Assembly: GCA_030549205.1 (NCBI GenBank)
Contig: JAUKTV010000015.1
Coordinates: 496,001 to 560,000 of the forward strand
Length of the DNA: 64,000 nt
Source: Apiosordaria backusii
Lineage: Eukaryota; Ascomycota; Sordariomycetes; Sordariales; Lasiosphaeriaceae
Direction: 5' to 3'
The position numbers were made by a program, and so were the translations under genes. How positions within the stretch are numbered: the first letter of the stretch is position 1; each line of letters opens with the position of its first letter. Below, piece after piece: positions 1 to 10,634 of the stretch. The notes under the pieces were generated by a model, which was not told where the DNA came from, ran no database searches, and saw nothing but the letters and a program-made list of their open reading frames with translations.

Positions 1-467
1 GCATCGCATCCCTCAACCCTTTTCTGAACCCTCTTCCATACCAGGAAAATAACCCGGCCCAAATCACCCGTAACCTTGAGATGGCGCTTGGCCATCTCCT
101 CACGGAAAGGTACAACCACGGTGCATCCTTGTCTCGCTGCAAACAACAGTCCGTCAGTCCCCCTTCATAATTGCCTCTCCCCCTCGGTAGTTCGAACCTA
201 ATCTGTTGACAATATAACGACCAAGCTGGCCAGTGGCGCCGAAGACGGTAGCGGTATGCCCGCCGAGGGAAGAACTGTCGATATAATATCAGAAGAGCCC
301 CTTTTCTCAGCCAAAAGGGGTGTAACGGACCGACCGCCCTGGGTGCGGATAATAGGCTTGCCGGTGCGCGTGATGTGGACGTCGGAAAGAGCTCGGCGCT
401 GGTGTTGAAATGCGCTCCTGGCGATCCTGGGCGCCGCCGTCCGCACGGCGGTCGGCATGGAGGCCAT
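1..467 (-). CDS. nuo-40: NADH-ubiquinone oxidoreductase 40 kDa (NDUFA9-type) subunit, 5' part only
   Basis: Mitochondrial complex I accessory subunit of the NAD(P)-binding, atypical short-chain dehydrogenase family. The gene starts at ATG 467 and runs off the left edge. Exons visible on the minus strand are 331..467, 198..274 and 42..136; introns are 275..330 (GTCCGT...CAG), 137..197 (GTTCGA...CTGAC...GCAG) and one that begins at 41 (GTATGG). Splicing gives an Arg-rich amphipathic N-terminus typical of a mitochondrial presequence, then ITRTGKPIIRTQGGRSS and LGGHTATVFGATGQLGRYIV, which holds the Rossmann GxxGxxG dinucleotide-binding loop, and then TVVVPFREEMAKRHLKVTGD. The match to the fungal family from memory is close. 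Only about 100 of roughly 375 residues lie in the window. Both visible complete introns use weak donors, so exact junctions rest on frame and family conservation. Confidence 0.88.
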
Positions 468-914
468 GTTTGCTGGACTGTGGACGTTTGAGATCGCTAG
501 AAGCGCTACGTCCTCTCAATTGACGTGAGGGTCGTCGGGATCGGGAGCTTCGTTTCGTCAATTGGCATTCAACACCACATCATCTTGCCAATCCAGTTGT
601 CCGCCCGCTTCAGAGCTCCCAGACCCACTCTGCCCCGGCCATCAATGGCGCTAGCCAATCATGTGGAGAGAGTTTGGCAAGGCAAAGGGAGCACAGGCCA
701 GCTCCAGCAAGGTACGTACCTTTCAGTAGGCTGCCCTGCCGCGTCAAGTGGGTGGGAAGCTGGGCTCAGCAACAGCCTCAAGCAGCTTCCATCTTCAACT
801 TTGACTTCAACCTTTCAACTTCGATACCCCCACAAGTCGCATATTCACAGAGTGACCCCGGATCGGCGGCATATTAATCATCAAACCAATAGCACTACAC
901 AGTCGACGGCAAAC
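468..914. other. Intergenic: divergent promoter region between the complex I subunit and RPN9
   Basis: About 450 bp separate the two divergent start codons. The stretch should hold both promoters and 5' leaders. An open frame runs through it into RPN9, but it starts upstream without coding character and I treat it as leader. I see no further gene. Confidence 0.6.
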
Positions 915-2129
915 ATGAACGTCGACACCATCTCCGACTTCCTCGCCGACCAGCGGGACAACACCCCGGAGGAGCTCCAGGGTCTGGTCCTGGAATTCGA
1001 GACGTTATGGGAGCGCAAGCTCTGGCACGAGCTCACCAACCAGCTCATCGAGTTCTTCAACCACCCCGCGAGCGCCCCTCAACGCCTACAATTCTACAAG
1101 GTCTTCGTCTTGAAGTTTGCTGATAAGATCAACCAACTTAAGCTCGTCGACCTTGCCCTCAAAGCCGCCACACAATGTAGTGGTATGTCCTCTCTCTACC
1201 TGATCCTCATACCATATCTGCTTTACTGACACAACCCCCCTCCCCTAGACAATCAAGAACGCCTCTCCTTTATGGAATCCGTCGCCACCAGAGTCGACAA
1301 GGAAAACTCCCAAGACGCCCTCGTCTTCGCCCTCATCGCCGTCGCCCGTGTCAAGCTCGACCTCCAAGACCTCCCCTCTGCCCGAAAAGACCTCGACAAA
1401 GCCGAAGCCATCCTCGACAACTTCGACTCGGTCGAAACCATCGTCCACTCGGCCTTCTACCGCGCCCAGGCAGACTACTTCCAAGCCAAAGCCGACTTTG
1501 GCGCCTTCTACAAAAACGCCCTCCTCTACCTGGCCTGCATCGACGTCAAGTCCGTCTCGTACGAGGAACGCCGCGAACGAGCCTACGACCTCGCCATTGC
1601 CGCCCTAGTCAGCAGCTCAATCTACAACTTTGGCGAGCTGCTCCTCCACCCGATTCTGGACGCCCTCAAGGAGAAGCCAGAGGACAAGTGGCTCCGGGAC
1701 TTGCTGTTTGCCTTCAACAAGGGGGATCTGGTCCAGTACGATCTTTTGGCGAACCAAATCAAGGCGAACCCGCTCTTGGCGGCGCACAGCAAGCAGCTCC
1801 GCGAAAAGATCTACCTTGCCGCGCTGACCGAGGCGGTGTTCAGGCGTCCCCCCCACGACAGGGCCATGTCGTTTGAGACGATTGCGGCCGAGACAAAGGT
1901 CAAGCAGGAGGAGATAGAGCATCTGATCATGAAGGCGCTGAGTTTGGGTCTGCTGAGGGGGACGATTGACCAGGTGGATGGGGTGGCGCACATCAATTGG
2001 GTGCAGCCCAAGGTGCTGGACATGACGCAGATTGAGAATATGAGGGCGAGGCTGCAGGAGTGGGATTCGAGCGTGGAGCAGCTGGGTAACTGGATTGAGA
2101 AGGTTGGGCAGGATGTTTGGGCTGCCTGA
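915..2129 (+). CDS. RPN9: 26S proteasome regulatory subunit RPN9 (PSMD13)
   Basis: Non-ATPase lid subunit of the 19S regulatory particle, needed for lid assembly and efficient degradation of ubiquitinated proteins. Exons 915..1182 and 1249..2129, joined over intron 1183..1248 (GTATGT...CTAG), encode 382 residues, close to yeast Rpn9 (393) and human PSMD13 (376). The N-terminal two thirds are helical repeats. A PCI (proteasome-COP9-eIF3) winged-helix module follows at roughly residues 175-350, recognisable by AVFRRPPHDRAMSFETIA, the following KVKQEEIEHLIMKALSLGL and then GVAHINWVQPKVL. The chosen ATG gives MNVDTISDFLADQRDN; the open frame extends upstream, but that part has no family likeness. 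The 3' end converges with GAA1. Confidence 0.96.
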
Positions 2130-2527
2130 TGGGTGGACGAGGGATGGTCGGGGGCGAAAAAAAGGGGGGGGGGGGTGGGTCACTACTGGGGAAGTGGGGG
2201 ATCATAAACAACATAAATTAACAGGCTGCTTGCTTTTTAAAAAAAAGCTTGCTGCTGGGCTGAGCGTATTGAATGATGCATAGATAACAGCCTTGTACAA
2301 CTTTACGTAATTAGACAAATGATGAAAAGTCTAGACGTTTTATGACTTTACTGAGTTGGTCTTGCTTTTGTTTAAAATCATGATGGTATTTGCAAAACTG
2401 GCTGTGCGGATGGTATAAACTACGTTGATGATGCTAACCCCCCTTTTCCCCCATGATAATTCCCCTTTTCTTTTCCTTGAAAATGTTTATAAAGTAAATC
2501 AACGCCAAGAACTCAATTCATGAATGT
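2130..2527. other. Intergenic: convergent 3' ends of RPN9 and GAA1
   Basis: About 400 bp of AT-richer sequence with a poly-G tract just after the RPN9 stop (near 2165) and T-rich runs. It probably holds both polyadenylation regions. No gene seen. Confidence 0.55.
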
Positions 2528-4512
2528 TTACGCCTTCTTCACCTTCCCCTCCTGTTCCTCAGGCCTCCCCAAAACACAAACACACCCCGCCAGCCAAGCC
2601 GGCCACCAGACGCACCACACCACCACGGCGGAATACGTCCCCGTCACATGCCACGCCACCGCTGCCTCCCTCAAGATGTCGCCCACGTTCAACCCCCAGA
2701 TCGCTGCGCTAGCTAGCAGCACTGCCGGTGGGCTGGTGAGGTTGAGAAGCACAAACCCAATGATGCGCGCCACGGGGGAAGAAGACGGCTTGACGAACGA
2801 GAGGGGAGCAGATAACAGACCGATGAGCATAGCCAGGGAAAAGTTGAGGGTTGCGAGGGAGGAGAGGAACATCCCTAGAAGTAAAAGGGAGAAGGACTTG
2901 ATGAGGTGGTACTGCTGGGCGGTGGGGGAGAAGAGTTGGGAAGAGGTGGTGGAGATGGCGATGGGGAGGAGGGTGTTGATTATTAGGAAGAGGTAGAAGA
3001 GGGGGGTGAGAGCCTATATTCGAGTTGTTAGACACAAAGAGGGTGGATGAGGCGGATAGGACGGCAAAACTTACAGATTCAGAAACGTGGTTAAACACGT
3101 AAAGAGGAATGGCAGATAGTGACCCAGACAGAGTGACCACAGCCAGGGGAAGGAGCAGGTCACGCTCGGCGGTTGGTGGTGTTGGGGTTTCTTTGTCTGA
3201 AGACTCGGGGGTGGAAGCAGCAGGGACCTCATCAGGCTGTCCGCTCTTCATCCAGAGGAAGATAGCCATGATGGTGAAATTGGCGGCTACGAGCATGGCG
3301 CTGGGGAGGTAGGTACCGATGCTGACGAACCGCTCACGGTGCATGAGCAAGTAAAAGAAGAAGCTCTGATGGAGGTGCTCGAGGAGGTTGTTCAAGCTGC
3401 GGAAGGTGCCCTCAACAACACGGCCCATGGCCATCTCATCTTGCCAGCCCTCGCCAAACGGCTGGAGGGTGACAGCGTCAACGTGGTAGGGGATGAAACT
3501 GCTGTGAGGACCGCTGGCAAGACCAAGTCCCTGCTTGAGCATACCGCGGAGCATGGTCCGGAGACGGTCAGGGTACTTGTCGTTGTGGTTCCACATTTCT
3601 TGCAAAGCAACGCCCATGCCCATCTGTCCTCCGGCGATATTAACGACGGAATTGATCAAATCAAGGTTGGGAAGCTGGCCGTTGACTCCATCGTAGACGA
3701 TGTGGACGCTCTTGAACCGCTGCTCTTGAACATAGTCGATAGCGATGGCGCCCTGGAGAGCCCCCGACTTGATAGGAAGGCTGGCTACCCGGGAGCTATC
3801 GTGGGCATCGTGATAAGCGTCGACCCAGGCTTGAGGCCCGGCGATGCTGTCAGGGCTGAGAAGGATGATGATGTCCTTGGACCAGAGTGACCACCGCTTG
3901 AAATACCGAGCCAAAGTCAAGACAAGCGGAATCCCGTTCTTGTTGACCTCATGCTTGACATTTTCCCAGGCCGCAACTAGAACAATAGCCTCGGTGGCAT
4001 CTCCACGGGGAGCTTGGAGGATCGCATAGAGATTCTCGCCAGCGTATGTCCGCCCCGCCGCATTGTACGTAAAGTTCTGCCTCGCGGTCTTGAGCCCGAG
4101 TCCCTTGACTATCGACTCGAGCTTGTCGTTGATCCTGTCCTCTTGTCAGACTCCGTCCCAATCCATCCAACCCATGTATGCACATACTCAACATTGCTCT
4201 TTCCCACCAGCGAGTTCACTTCTTGCTTATACGCCCTGAGGACATTCTGGTCGCTTCCACCAAAGTAGGTATGCACTTGTCCAGGCAAAAGTGCATTTTC
4301 GGAAATGTAGGTCCTTCTCGAGTATTCGTTGAGCGGCAGGAGAAAGAGCCACACAGCACCGACAAGGATGCACAGCAGCGAGAGGTATGGTGGGATCTTT
4401 AGAATTCGTGGGTCGCGACGAAGCGCCAGTGCGCTAGCTATTGAGGAGGCAAGTAGTTAGCAAGCTGTAGTCGTCAGAACACCCTGAGAAACTCACATAA
4501 TAGTCGCGGCAT
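2528..4512 (-). CDS. GAA1: GPI transamidase component GAA1
   Basis: Subunit of the endoplasmic-reticulum GPI transamidase, which attaches GPI anchors to secretory proteins; GAA1 is thought to bind the GPI lipid. Minus-strand exons 4497..4512, 4188..4437, 3075..4134 and 2528..3013 give 603 residues. The introns are 4438..4496, 4135..4187 (53 nt, GTATGTG...CTGAC...CAG) and 3014..3074. The first exon codes for only five residues (MPRLL). A transmembrane helix follows at about residues 22-41, then the large lumenal M28-peptidase-like domain with LQAPRGDATEAIVLVAAWEN and LTLARYFKRWSLWSKDII, both family hallmarks. Several C-terminal membrane helices end in KVKKA, a lysine-rich tail that suits ER retention. 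The 4135..4187 intron is easily missed because the unspliced frame stays open for a while, and skipping it looks like a frameshift. Confidence 0.95.
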
Positions 4513-4956
4513 CTTGACTGCAGTGCCGTCAGCTGCATGCAGGAAGCTCTCAAGAGCTGTGCTGTCAGATGCGCCGACTGAATCAGGGGTCGCGTTGTGT
4601 AATTAATTGAGGACCAAACCGTGGCGCGCCGTTTCATGCATAAAACGCGGCTGCGCTAACCCAATCGGGTTATTTATCGGCAATAACGGTTCACCAGTTT
4701 TCTGAAGACTTTAGGACTTGTTGAATTCGAGAATCGGGATGGAACTATCCAACCCGAAGAAGAGCATTACGTATATCATAGCTATAGCAGAGCTTACCTC
4801 CCAGCTCCAAATTAACATAACTCCCACCCATCATGCCGTCCCACCCCATGGTATACCGCGCTAGAATTACATTACAACAGAACATAACCCCAACACTTGT
4901 GTGTTCATAGAAGACATCAACACATAACCCCCCTCCCCCCCCCCTGTTTTTCTTGT
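4513..4956. other. Intergenic: GAA1 promoter and 3' end of the rhomboid gene
   Basis: About 440 bp between two minus-strand genes. It should contain the GAA1 promoter and the rhomboid 3' UTR. A C-rich run lies near 4929-4944. Nothing else recognised. Confidence 0.5.
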
Positions 4957-5938
4957 CTAAGGACCTAGCCTCTGAGTGCTCCCAACCAGCCCCAACGCAA
5001 CCCCCGGAGAAGAACTCAAAGCCCCATTACTCGAAGGCAGCACCCCAAACCTCCCATACGTCTTCTGGTCAATGCTCACATAGTGAGGCAGTCTCCCCAG
5101 CAAGTTCAGCTTCCCCTCGATCCATCTCAGGATCTTTTCTGGTGGCGCAAGGAACTTAACATACCCCAAACCAGCTACACCCTTAATGTCAGCGTTGCTC
5201 ACTTTTTCTTTTTTCACCTTTGGGAAAAACATACCACCATAACCAACCACCAATCCCGCCGCATGTCCCAAAAAGCTCGAACTCGGGACCAACACCGCCG
5301 TCGCAAACAGCAACGCAATCGGCGTAGTCCAAGTAGGGATACTGTACGTCCCAATAACAAAGCTTGGGTTTGCCTTGTAGGTGCGCACTGCCTCCATCCC
5401 GAGCAGCAAGAAAACCCACATGCTCGCTCCCATGACCGCAACGTTGCCACCAAAGATGAATTTCTCGAGGCCGACGTACAGGAGCGCGGGGATTGTGGTT
5501 AATGCTACCCGTTTGTTAGTCAGTTTCCGGGAATAGTTAGGTAGAAGAGGTACTCACGCCCAAAAAACAACGCCAAACAACTCAACGTCCCATGCTCCGC
5601 CTCAAACCTCTCCATCAACGGCGTCAGGGCGAGGATATTCAGAATAGCGTGCCAGATGTTGAGGTGGATAAAGGGGAAGGTATTCATGCGGTATACTGCA
5701 TCACCGTATTTGTCAGCCAAGATTTGGTTATTTTTTTCAGGTCGTTGGGTTGCGTACAGGTAGCAATCCCCATCTCAGCCGGTATGAGCGCCCCCCATTG
5801 CTGCACATCCACAACACTCTGTAACCCCGCGATCCAGAAGGCAATGATAGCAATTATTACCACCCGTGTAAACAGCGGTAGGCGGAAGACATAGGTTCGC
5901 GCGCGGGTGGTGTTGAGGGTGGTGATGTTGGGTGGCAT
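4957..5938 (-). CDS. RBD2: Rhomboid-family intramembrane serine protease, RBD2-like
   Basis: Polytopic Golgi/endomembrane protease; the fission yeast relative Rbd2 acts in SREBP cleavage. Exons 5758..5938, 5558..5695, 5235..5504 and 4957..5174 (minus strand) encode 268 residues. The catalytic dyad is visible: Ser134 in GASMWVF and His187 in LGHAAGL. A membrane-helix motif HLNIWHAILN lies at about residues 71-80, and LALFFGPLT sits at the exon 2-3 junction. The soluble C-terminus LPHYVSIDQKTYGRFGVLP and the final QRLGP match Sordariales RBD2 as I remember it. I start at MPPNIT; an in-frame ATG 30 nt upstream (MEQAEPEQHI) is possible. The last intron, 5175..5234, is 60 nt with no in-frame stop, so retention would insert 20 residues. 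Confidence 0.92.
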
Positions 5939-6556
5939 GATGTGCTGCTCTGGCTCCGCCTGTTCCACGGGAACTCGGTAAGTAGTAGAGAGTCGAGAAG
6001 TTTCGTGGTATAGTTGTAAGATATATAGCCCAATCGTCTAGAAACCGTAGAGACAGTTACCGCGCATCCCTTTCGCTTTCCTGAATTCTCCTTTTCCCTG
6101 CGTAACTTTCGTTGGGTCGTGCGGCTCGTTCGCTTCGTTGCGTTTCTTACTTTCGTCAGATCATTCGATTCGTCGCCGGCTTCCTCGACAAAACTTCTTT
6201 CCCAGTGTATTCAGTGAAGGAGAGAAAAAAAAAGGAGGCTCAAGGAACCACAACAGCTAAAGTGGAAAAGGAACAAGTGGAGGCCCCGGCCAACCGCGCA
6301 TGCATAAAGGGAATTGAATGGATGCGCGATGGAGTCCCTGCTTCTTCTGATAATCCACCCTGTAAGACGGTGACACCTGCACGAAGGATACTTAACAATA
6401 ACGTTGGTTTGGTGCCTGTCCGACAAGCATTTATCGGGCATTTATCATGGATAAATGCATATCATGGACGTTGGGAAGCCGATCTTGCCGGCCGCCAGCC
6501 TCGCCAAGACTTGGGTCAACCATGTCTCTCGAATAGGGCTGATACACGGACATGAC
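5939..6556. other. Intergenic: rhomboid promoter and left flank of the RIP repeat
   Basis: About 600 bp of ordinary base composition containing the rhomboid upstream region. A short inverted pair, catttatc/gataaatg, lies near 6430-6460. No coding evidence. Confidence 0.5.
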
Positions 6557-7611
6557 GACATTTCAATTTGTTTGATGACTAAACCTGGCTGAAGTGGGCT
6601 TTTTTGAGTTGGCTGGTGGCCGCCTTGTACCACAGAAAACACCGGAAAAGCTCAACAATTGTCAGTGCTCGTATTGAACACAGAGATTGGCGCTCTTAGG
6701 CCATATCTCACCCCGGTGACTCAGATGGTGTGTGTCACGCCAATCATGCCCTTGAGTTTGATGACTAAACCTGGCTGAAGTGGGCTTTTTTAAGTTGGCT
6801 AGTGGCCGCCTTATACCATAGAAAACACCGGAAAAGCTCAACAATTGTCAGTGCTTGTATTGAACATAGAGATTAACGCTCTTAGGCCATATCTTACCCC
6901 GGTAACTTAGATAGTATATATTATGCCAATTATACCTTTAAGTAATGTAAATAGAGATAAATATATCTCTATTTATTAAAAAGGTAAGGATTAGTATTAT
7001 TAACTATACTTTCTAAACTTTACATTCGATAAAAATAGCATTACTTAATATACCTATTATTACCAAAAAAGGCTAAATCATTATTGGCCTTACAATTAAA
7101 GAGCTTCTAAAGGCTAAATATACTAGTTTCTATAAAGAAGCTACTAAAATTATCGAAAACTTAACTGACACTATTATTATTATTCAATTTAACTATACTA
7201 TTGTAATATTAAGCTTAAAAAAGTAACCTAATTTTAAACCTAACTATACTAAAGTAACTAAAGCCTTAAATATTATTAATAATAGCATTTCGAAAGCTTC
7301 GATTATTAAAATAGCTTAGTAAAAGGAGTAGATAAAATAGTTAAAGAAAATTACTGTAAAGGTCTATAAATAAAAGGTTAATAGGGAGTAACTTGACTTT
7401 TAAAATAGTTAAAATAAAGAAGTAGATAAAATAGGTAAAGAAAGTCGCCGGAAAGGTCTATAGGTACTGGGAAGGTCAATGCAAGTAAATCGTATAAATA
7501 GTAGGAAAGTATATACAATTCTAGTTTTAATACACCGAGAAAATGACAATTTGGACCTACCACACCTTTTGAGTATGGCAAGTCTCCCCCGAAGGGGACA
7601 TTTCAATTTGT
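6557..7611. repeat. RIP-mutated, AT-rich repeat island bounded by a 15-bp direct repeat
   Basis: The island is bounded by two perfect copies of GACATTTCAATTTGT at 6557-6571 and 7597-7611. Inside is a 186-bp head-to-tail duplication (6571-6756 and 6757-6942). By my hand alignment the second copy differs from the first at 21 sites, all G to A or C to T. From about 6943 to 7500 the sequence is extremely AT-rich with no usable frame, except about 50 open plus-strand codons near 7095-7230. Another diverged tandem pair about 93 bp apart occurs around 7326-7390 and 7419-7480. This is the footprint of repeat-induced point mutation on a degraded mobile element. The element family cannot be named from what remains. 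Confidence 0.85.
6571..6942. repeat. 186-bp tandem direct repeat, second copy mutated by RIP
   Basis: The copies are 6571-6756 and 6757-6942, each starting TTTGATGACTAAACCTGGCT. The two have the same length with no indels. All differences are transitions, and all go in the same direction (copy 1 G or C, copy 2 A or T). Mutations become denser toward the right end of copy 2, where the sequence merges into the AT-rich block. Confidence 0.93.
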
Positions 7612-7950
7612 CTCCGGATACTACCAGGCAGCGTTCTTTCAAATTTCATTCATTGTAGGCTATGTTGGCAATGTACCAGCGGTATTCTTACACCAAAGAA
7701 TGTGGTGTTCCCTCAACTCCAATTGTGAACCGGTGACATTCCAGTTTCCACACAAAACCATTAACAGCCCACACACCAGATTCATATAAATGACAAGTAC
7801 CATTGAAATGCAAGGCCATGACTATACATACAAAAGGAAACAGTTGCTGCGGTTACGCCAATTCCCATAGTTCCAGAAACCGCCGATCTTCCATGCCGGC
7901 ACCTCCCACCATCTTCATTCTCCTGATCATGACACACAGTTTGGGGTATT
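7612..7950. other. Intergenic: right flank of the repeat and aconitase 3' region
   Basis: About 340 bp of normal composition after the repeat, leading into the aconitase 3' UTR (minus strand). No gene seen. Confidence 0.5.
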
Positions 7951-10634
7951 TTAGTTCTTGGCCTTCTTGGCCATGGTGTTGAGAGCGGAGCCGTTCTTGA
8001 ACCACTCAATCTGAGCCTCGTTGAAGGTGTGCGAGAGGGGGATCTCGAAGGGAGCACCGTTCTGGGGCTTGACACGGCAAGTGATGGGCTTGCCAACGGC
8101 GAGCTCAGTGCAGAGGATGTCGACCTTGTCGTCGGGGTTGATCCTGTCATAGTCGGCAGGGTCGGAGAAGGTGAGGGGAAGCATACCCTGCTTCTTGAGG
8201 TTGGTCTCGTGGATACGAGCGAAGGAGCGGGTGATGATAGCGAGACCACCAAGGTGGCGGGGCTCGAGAGCGGCGTGCTCGCGGGAAGAACCCTCACCGT
8301 AGTTCCAGTCACCAACGACGACCCAGCGGATGCCCTTGGCCTTGTAGTCACGGGCAACAGCGGGGACGGCATCCCACTCACCAGTGGTGAAGTTCTTGAC
8401 CTTGTTAGCCTCACCGTTGGCAGCGTTGATGGCACCAATCAACATGTTGTTGGAAATGTTGTCAAGATGACCACGGTACTTGAGCCAAGGACCGGCCATA
8501 GAAATGTGATCGGTGGTGGTCTTGCCCTGAGCCTTGATGAGGATGGGCATGTCGGTGGCATCCTTGCCATCCCAGGCGTTGAAGGGAGAGAGGAGCTGGA
8601 GACGGTCGGAGGAGGGGGAGACCTGGACGGTGACGCCGTCACGGTTCTTGGGGGAGCCTGGTAAGTGTCCTGGCCGGGGTCGTAGCCTCTCTCGGGGAGA
8701 CCGCTGCCGGTGGGAGGAGAGAGCTTGAAGTCCTTGCCATCCTTGTCCTTGAGGGTATCGGTGAGGGGGTTGAAGGAGAGAGAGCCGGCAATGGACATGG
8801 CGACAACGAGATCGGGGGAGGTAACGAAGGAGTGGGTGGCAGGGTTGCCATCGTTACGGCCGGTGAAGTTACGGTTGTAGGACGAGATGATGGAGTTGGC
8901 CTCACCCTTCTTCACATCCTGGCGATCCCACTGCCCAATGCAGGGGCCGCACGCGTTGGCAAGAACGACACCACCGAACTCCTCGAAGGTCTGGAGCTGG
9001 CCATCACGGGCAATGGTGGCGCGAATCTGCTCGGAACCGGGGGTGACGGTGAAGAGAGACTTGGACTTGATGCCGTGGTTGAGGGCATCGCGGGCGATGG
9101 AAGCGGCACGGGACATATCCTCGTACGAGGAGTTGGTGCAAGAGCCGATAAGACCGACCTTGACCTCATCAGGCCAGTTGTTGGCCTTGGCAGCCTCGGC
9201 GAACTTGGAGATGGGAGTGGCAAGATCGGGGGTGAAGGGTCCGTTGATATGGGGCTCAAGCTCGGAGAGGTTGATCTCGATGAGCTGGTCGTACTCGGCA
9301 CCATCATCCTGGCGGAGCTCCTTGGCGTAGGAGCGGGCGAAGTCACCGATCTCGGTGCGCTTGGTGGCCTTGAGGTAGTCGTACATGCGGTCGTTGAAGG
9401 GGAAGAGGGAGGTGGTGGCACCGATCTCAGCGCCCATGTTGCAGATGGTACCCATACCAGTGGCAGACAGACTGTCGACGCCAGGACCGAAGTACTCAAC
9501 GATGGCACCAGTGCCACCCTTGACAGTGAGAATGCCAGCAACCTTGAGAATGATATCCTTACTGTAACACCCATATTCGTTAGTAACCGTTCAAAATTAA
9601 CCAGGAGAGAAGAGTTGACATACGGCGAGGTCCAGCCGGAGAGAGAGCCAGTCAGCTTAACGCCGATAACCTTGGGACTGTGAAAACGTTAGCTTTATGC
9701 ACAATTCAACGTCCGGTCAAAAACACCTACGCCTTCAACTCCCAAGGGAGGTTGGCCATAACATCGACAGCGTCAGCACCACCGACACCAATAGCAGCCA
9801 TACCGAGGCCCTATTATCCCTCGTTAGCCCCTGAAATTCCTCAGGCATTAGATTCCAACTTACACCAGCGTTGGGGGTGTGGGAGTCAGTGCCGATAAGG
9901 AGACCACCGGGGAAGGCATAGTTCTCCAAAAGAATCTGATGGATAATACCGGAGCCGGGCTTCCAGAAACCGATGTTATATCTCGCTTTTGTCACAAATA
10001 AGTTAGCAAACGGGTTTGAATAACTCTCAGGAGTGCCTAGAGGAGAGAGAAAACATACCGCAAGCAGAGGCAAGGAAGTCGTAGACCTCCTTGTTGATGC
10101 TAACAGCACGAGCCAAATCCTTCTCACCACCCTGCTGAGCCTCAATCAAGTGGTCGCAGTGGACGGTGGTGGGGTTGGCGACGGAGGGCATGCCGGCGGA
10201 CATGAACTGGAGGATGGCCATCTGGGCCGTGGCATCCTGGCAGGCAACGCGGTCGGGGCGAAGTCTGAGGTAGGAGACACCACGCTCAATGTCCTGTCCA
10301 TGGGGATCGTCCAAGTGGGAGTAGAGAATCTTCTCGGCGTAGGCGAGGGGGCGGTTGAGTCTGGCACGGACAATGGCGAGGTTCTCAGACATCTTCTTGT
10401 AGTTGATGAAGTTGCCCTCCTCCCAGTTGTTCTGCTTGACCTGTTTGCGCGAACATGTGTCAGACAAGCCATGATCACCAGTGGTTCCCTTCTTCTCGTT
10501 CCAGCTGGGTGAGTTCTCACCTTCTTGTCAAGGGCAGAGTCGGTGACAGTAGCCATGGTGCGCCGGAGGCCCAGGCTCGCGCTGCCGACAGCGCGGCTCC
10601 GGGCAGCGCCCAGGAGCTGACGAGTAGCCATCAT
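7951..10634 (-). CDS. ACO1: Mitochondrial aconitate hydratase (aconitase), with a one-base frame break
   Basis: Iron-sulphur enzyme of the TCA cycle that isomerises citrate to isocitrate in the mitochondrial matrix. Minus-strand exons 10521..10634, 10059..10440, 9864..9985, 9731..9810, 9624..9677 and 7951..9561. An Arg/Ala-rich presequence (MMATRQLLGAARSRA) precedes the enzyme. The [4Fe-4S] ligands are Cys392 (GSCTNSS), Cys455 and Cys458 (ACGPCIGQ), with the spacing of animal aconitase. The C-terminal swivel domain carries GDWNYGEGSSREHAALEPRH and SFARIHETNLKKQGMLPL. After residue 555 (TYQAPP) the frame breaks: five G at 8650-8654 (plus strand) where six would restore AAG AAC CGT GAC GGC. With one added base the total is 2364 nt, giving 787 residues, the normal family length. 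No splice pair explains the shift, so a homopolymer sequence error is likeliest. Confidence 0.95.

Noticed and set aside
4135..4187. Apparent frameshift in GAA1
   Set aside because: Resolved by a canonical 53-nt intron (GTATGTG, CTGAC, CAG) that restores the conserved frame.
8832..9683. 283-codon plus-strand open frame
   Set aside because: Antisense to aconitase, Gly/Val/Leu-rich shadow with no family likeness.
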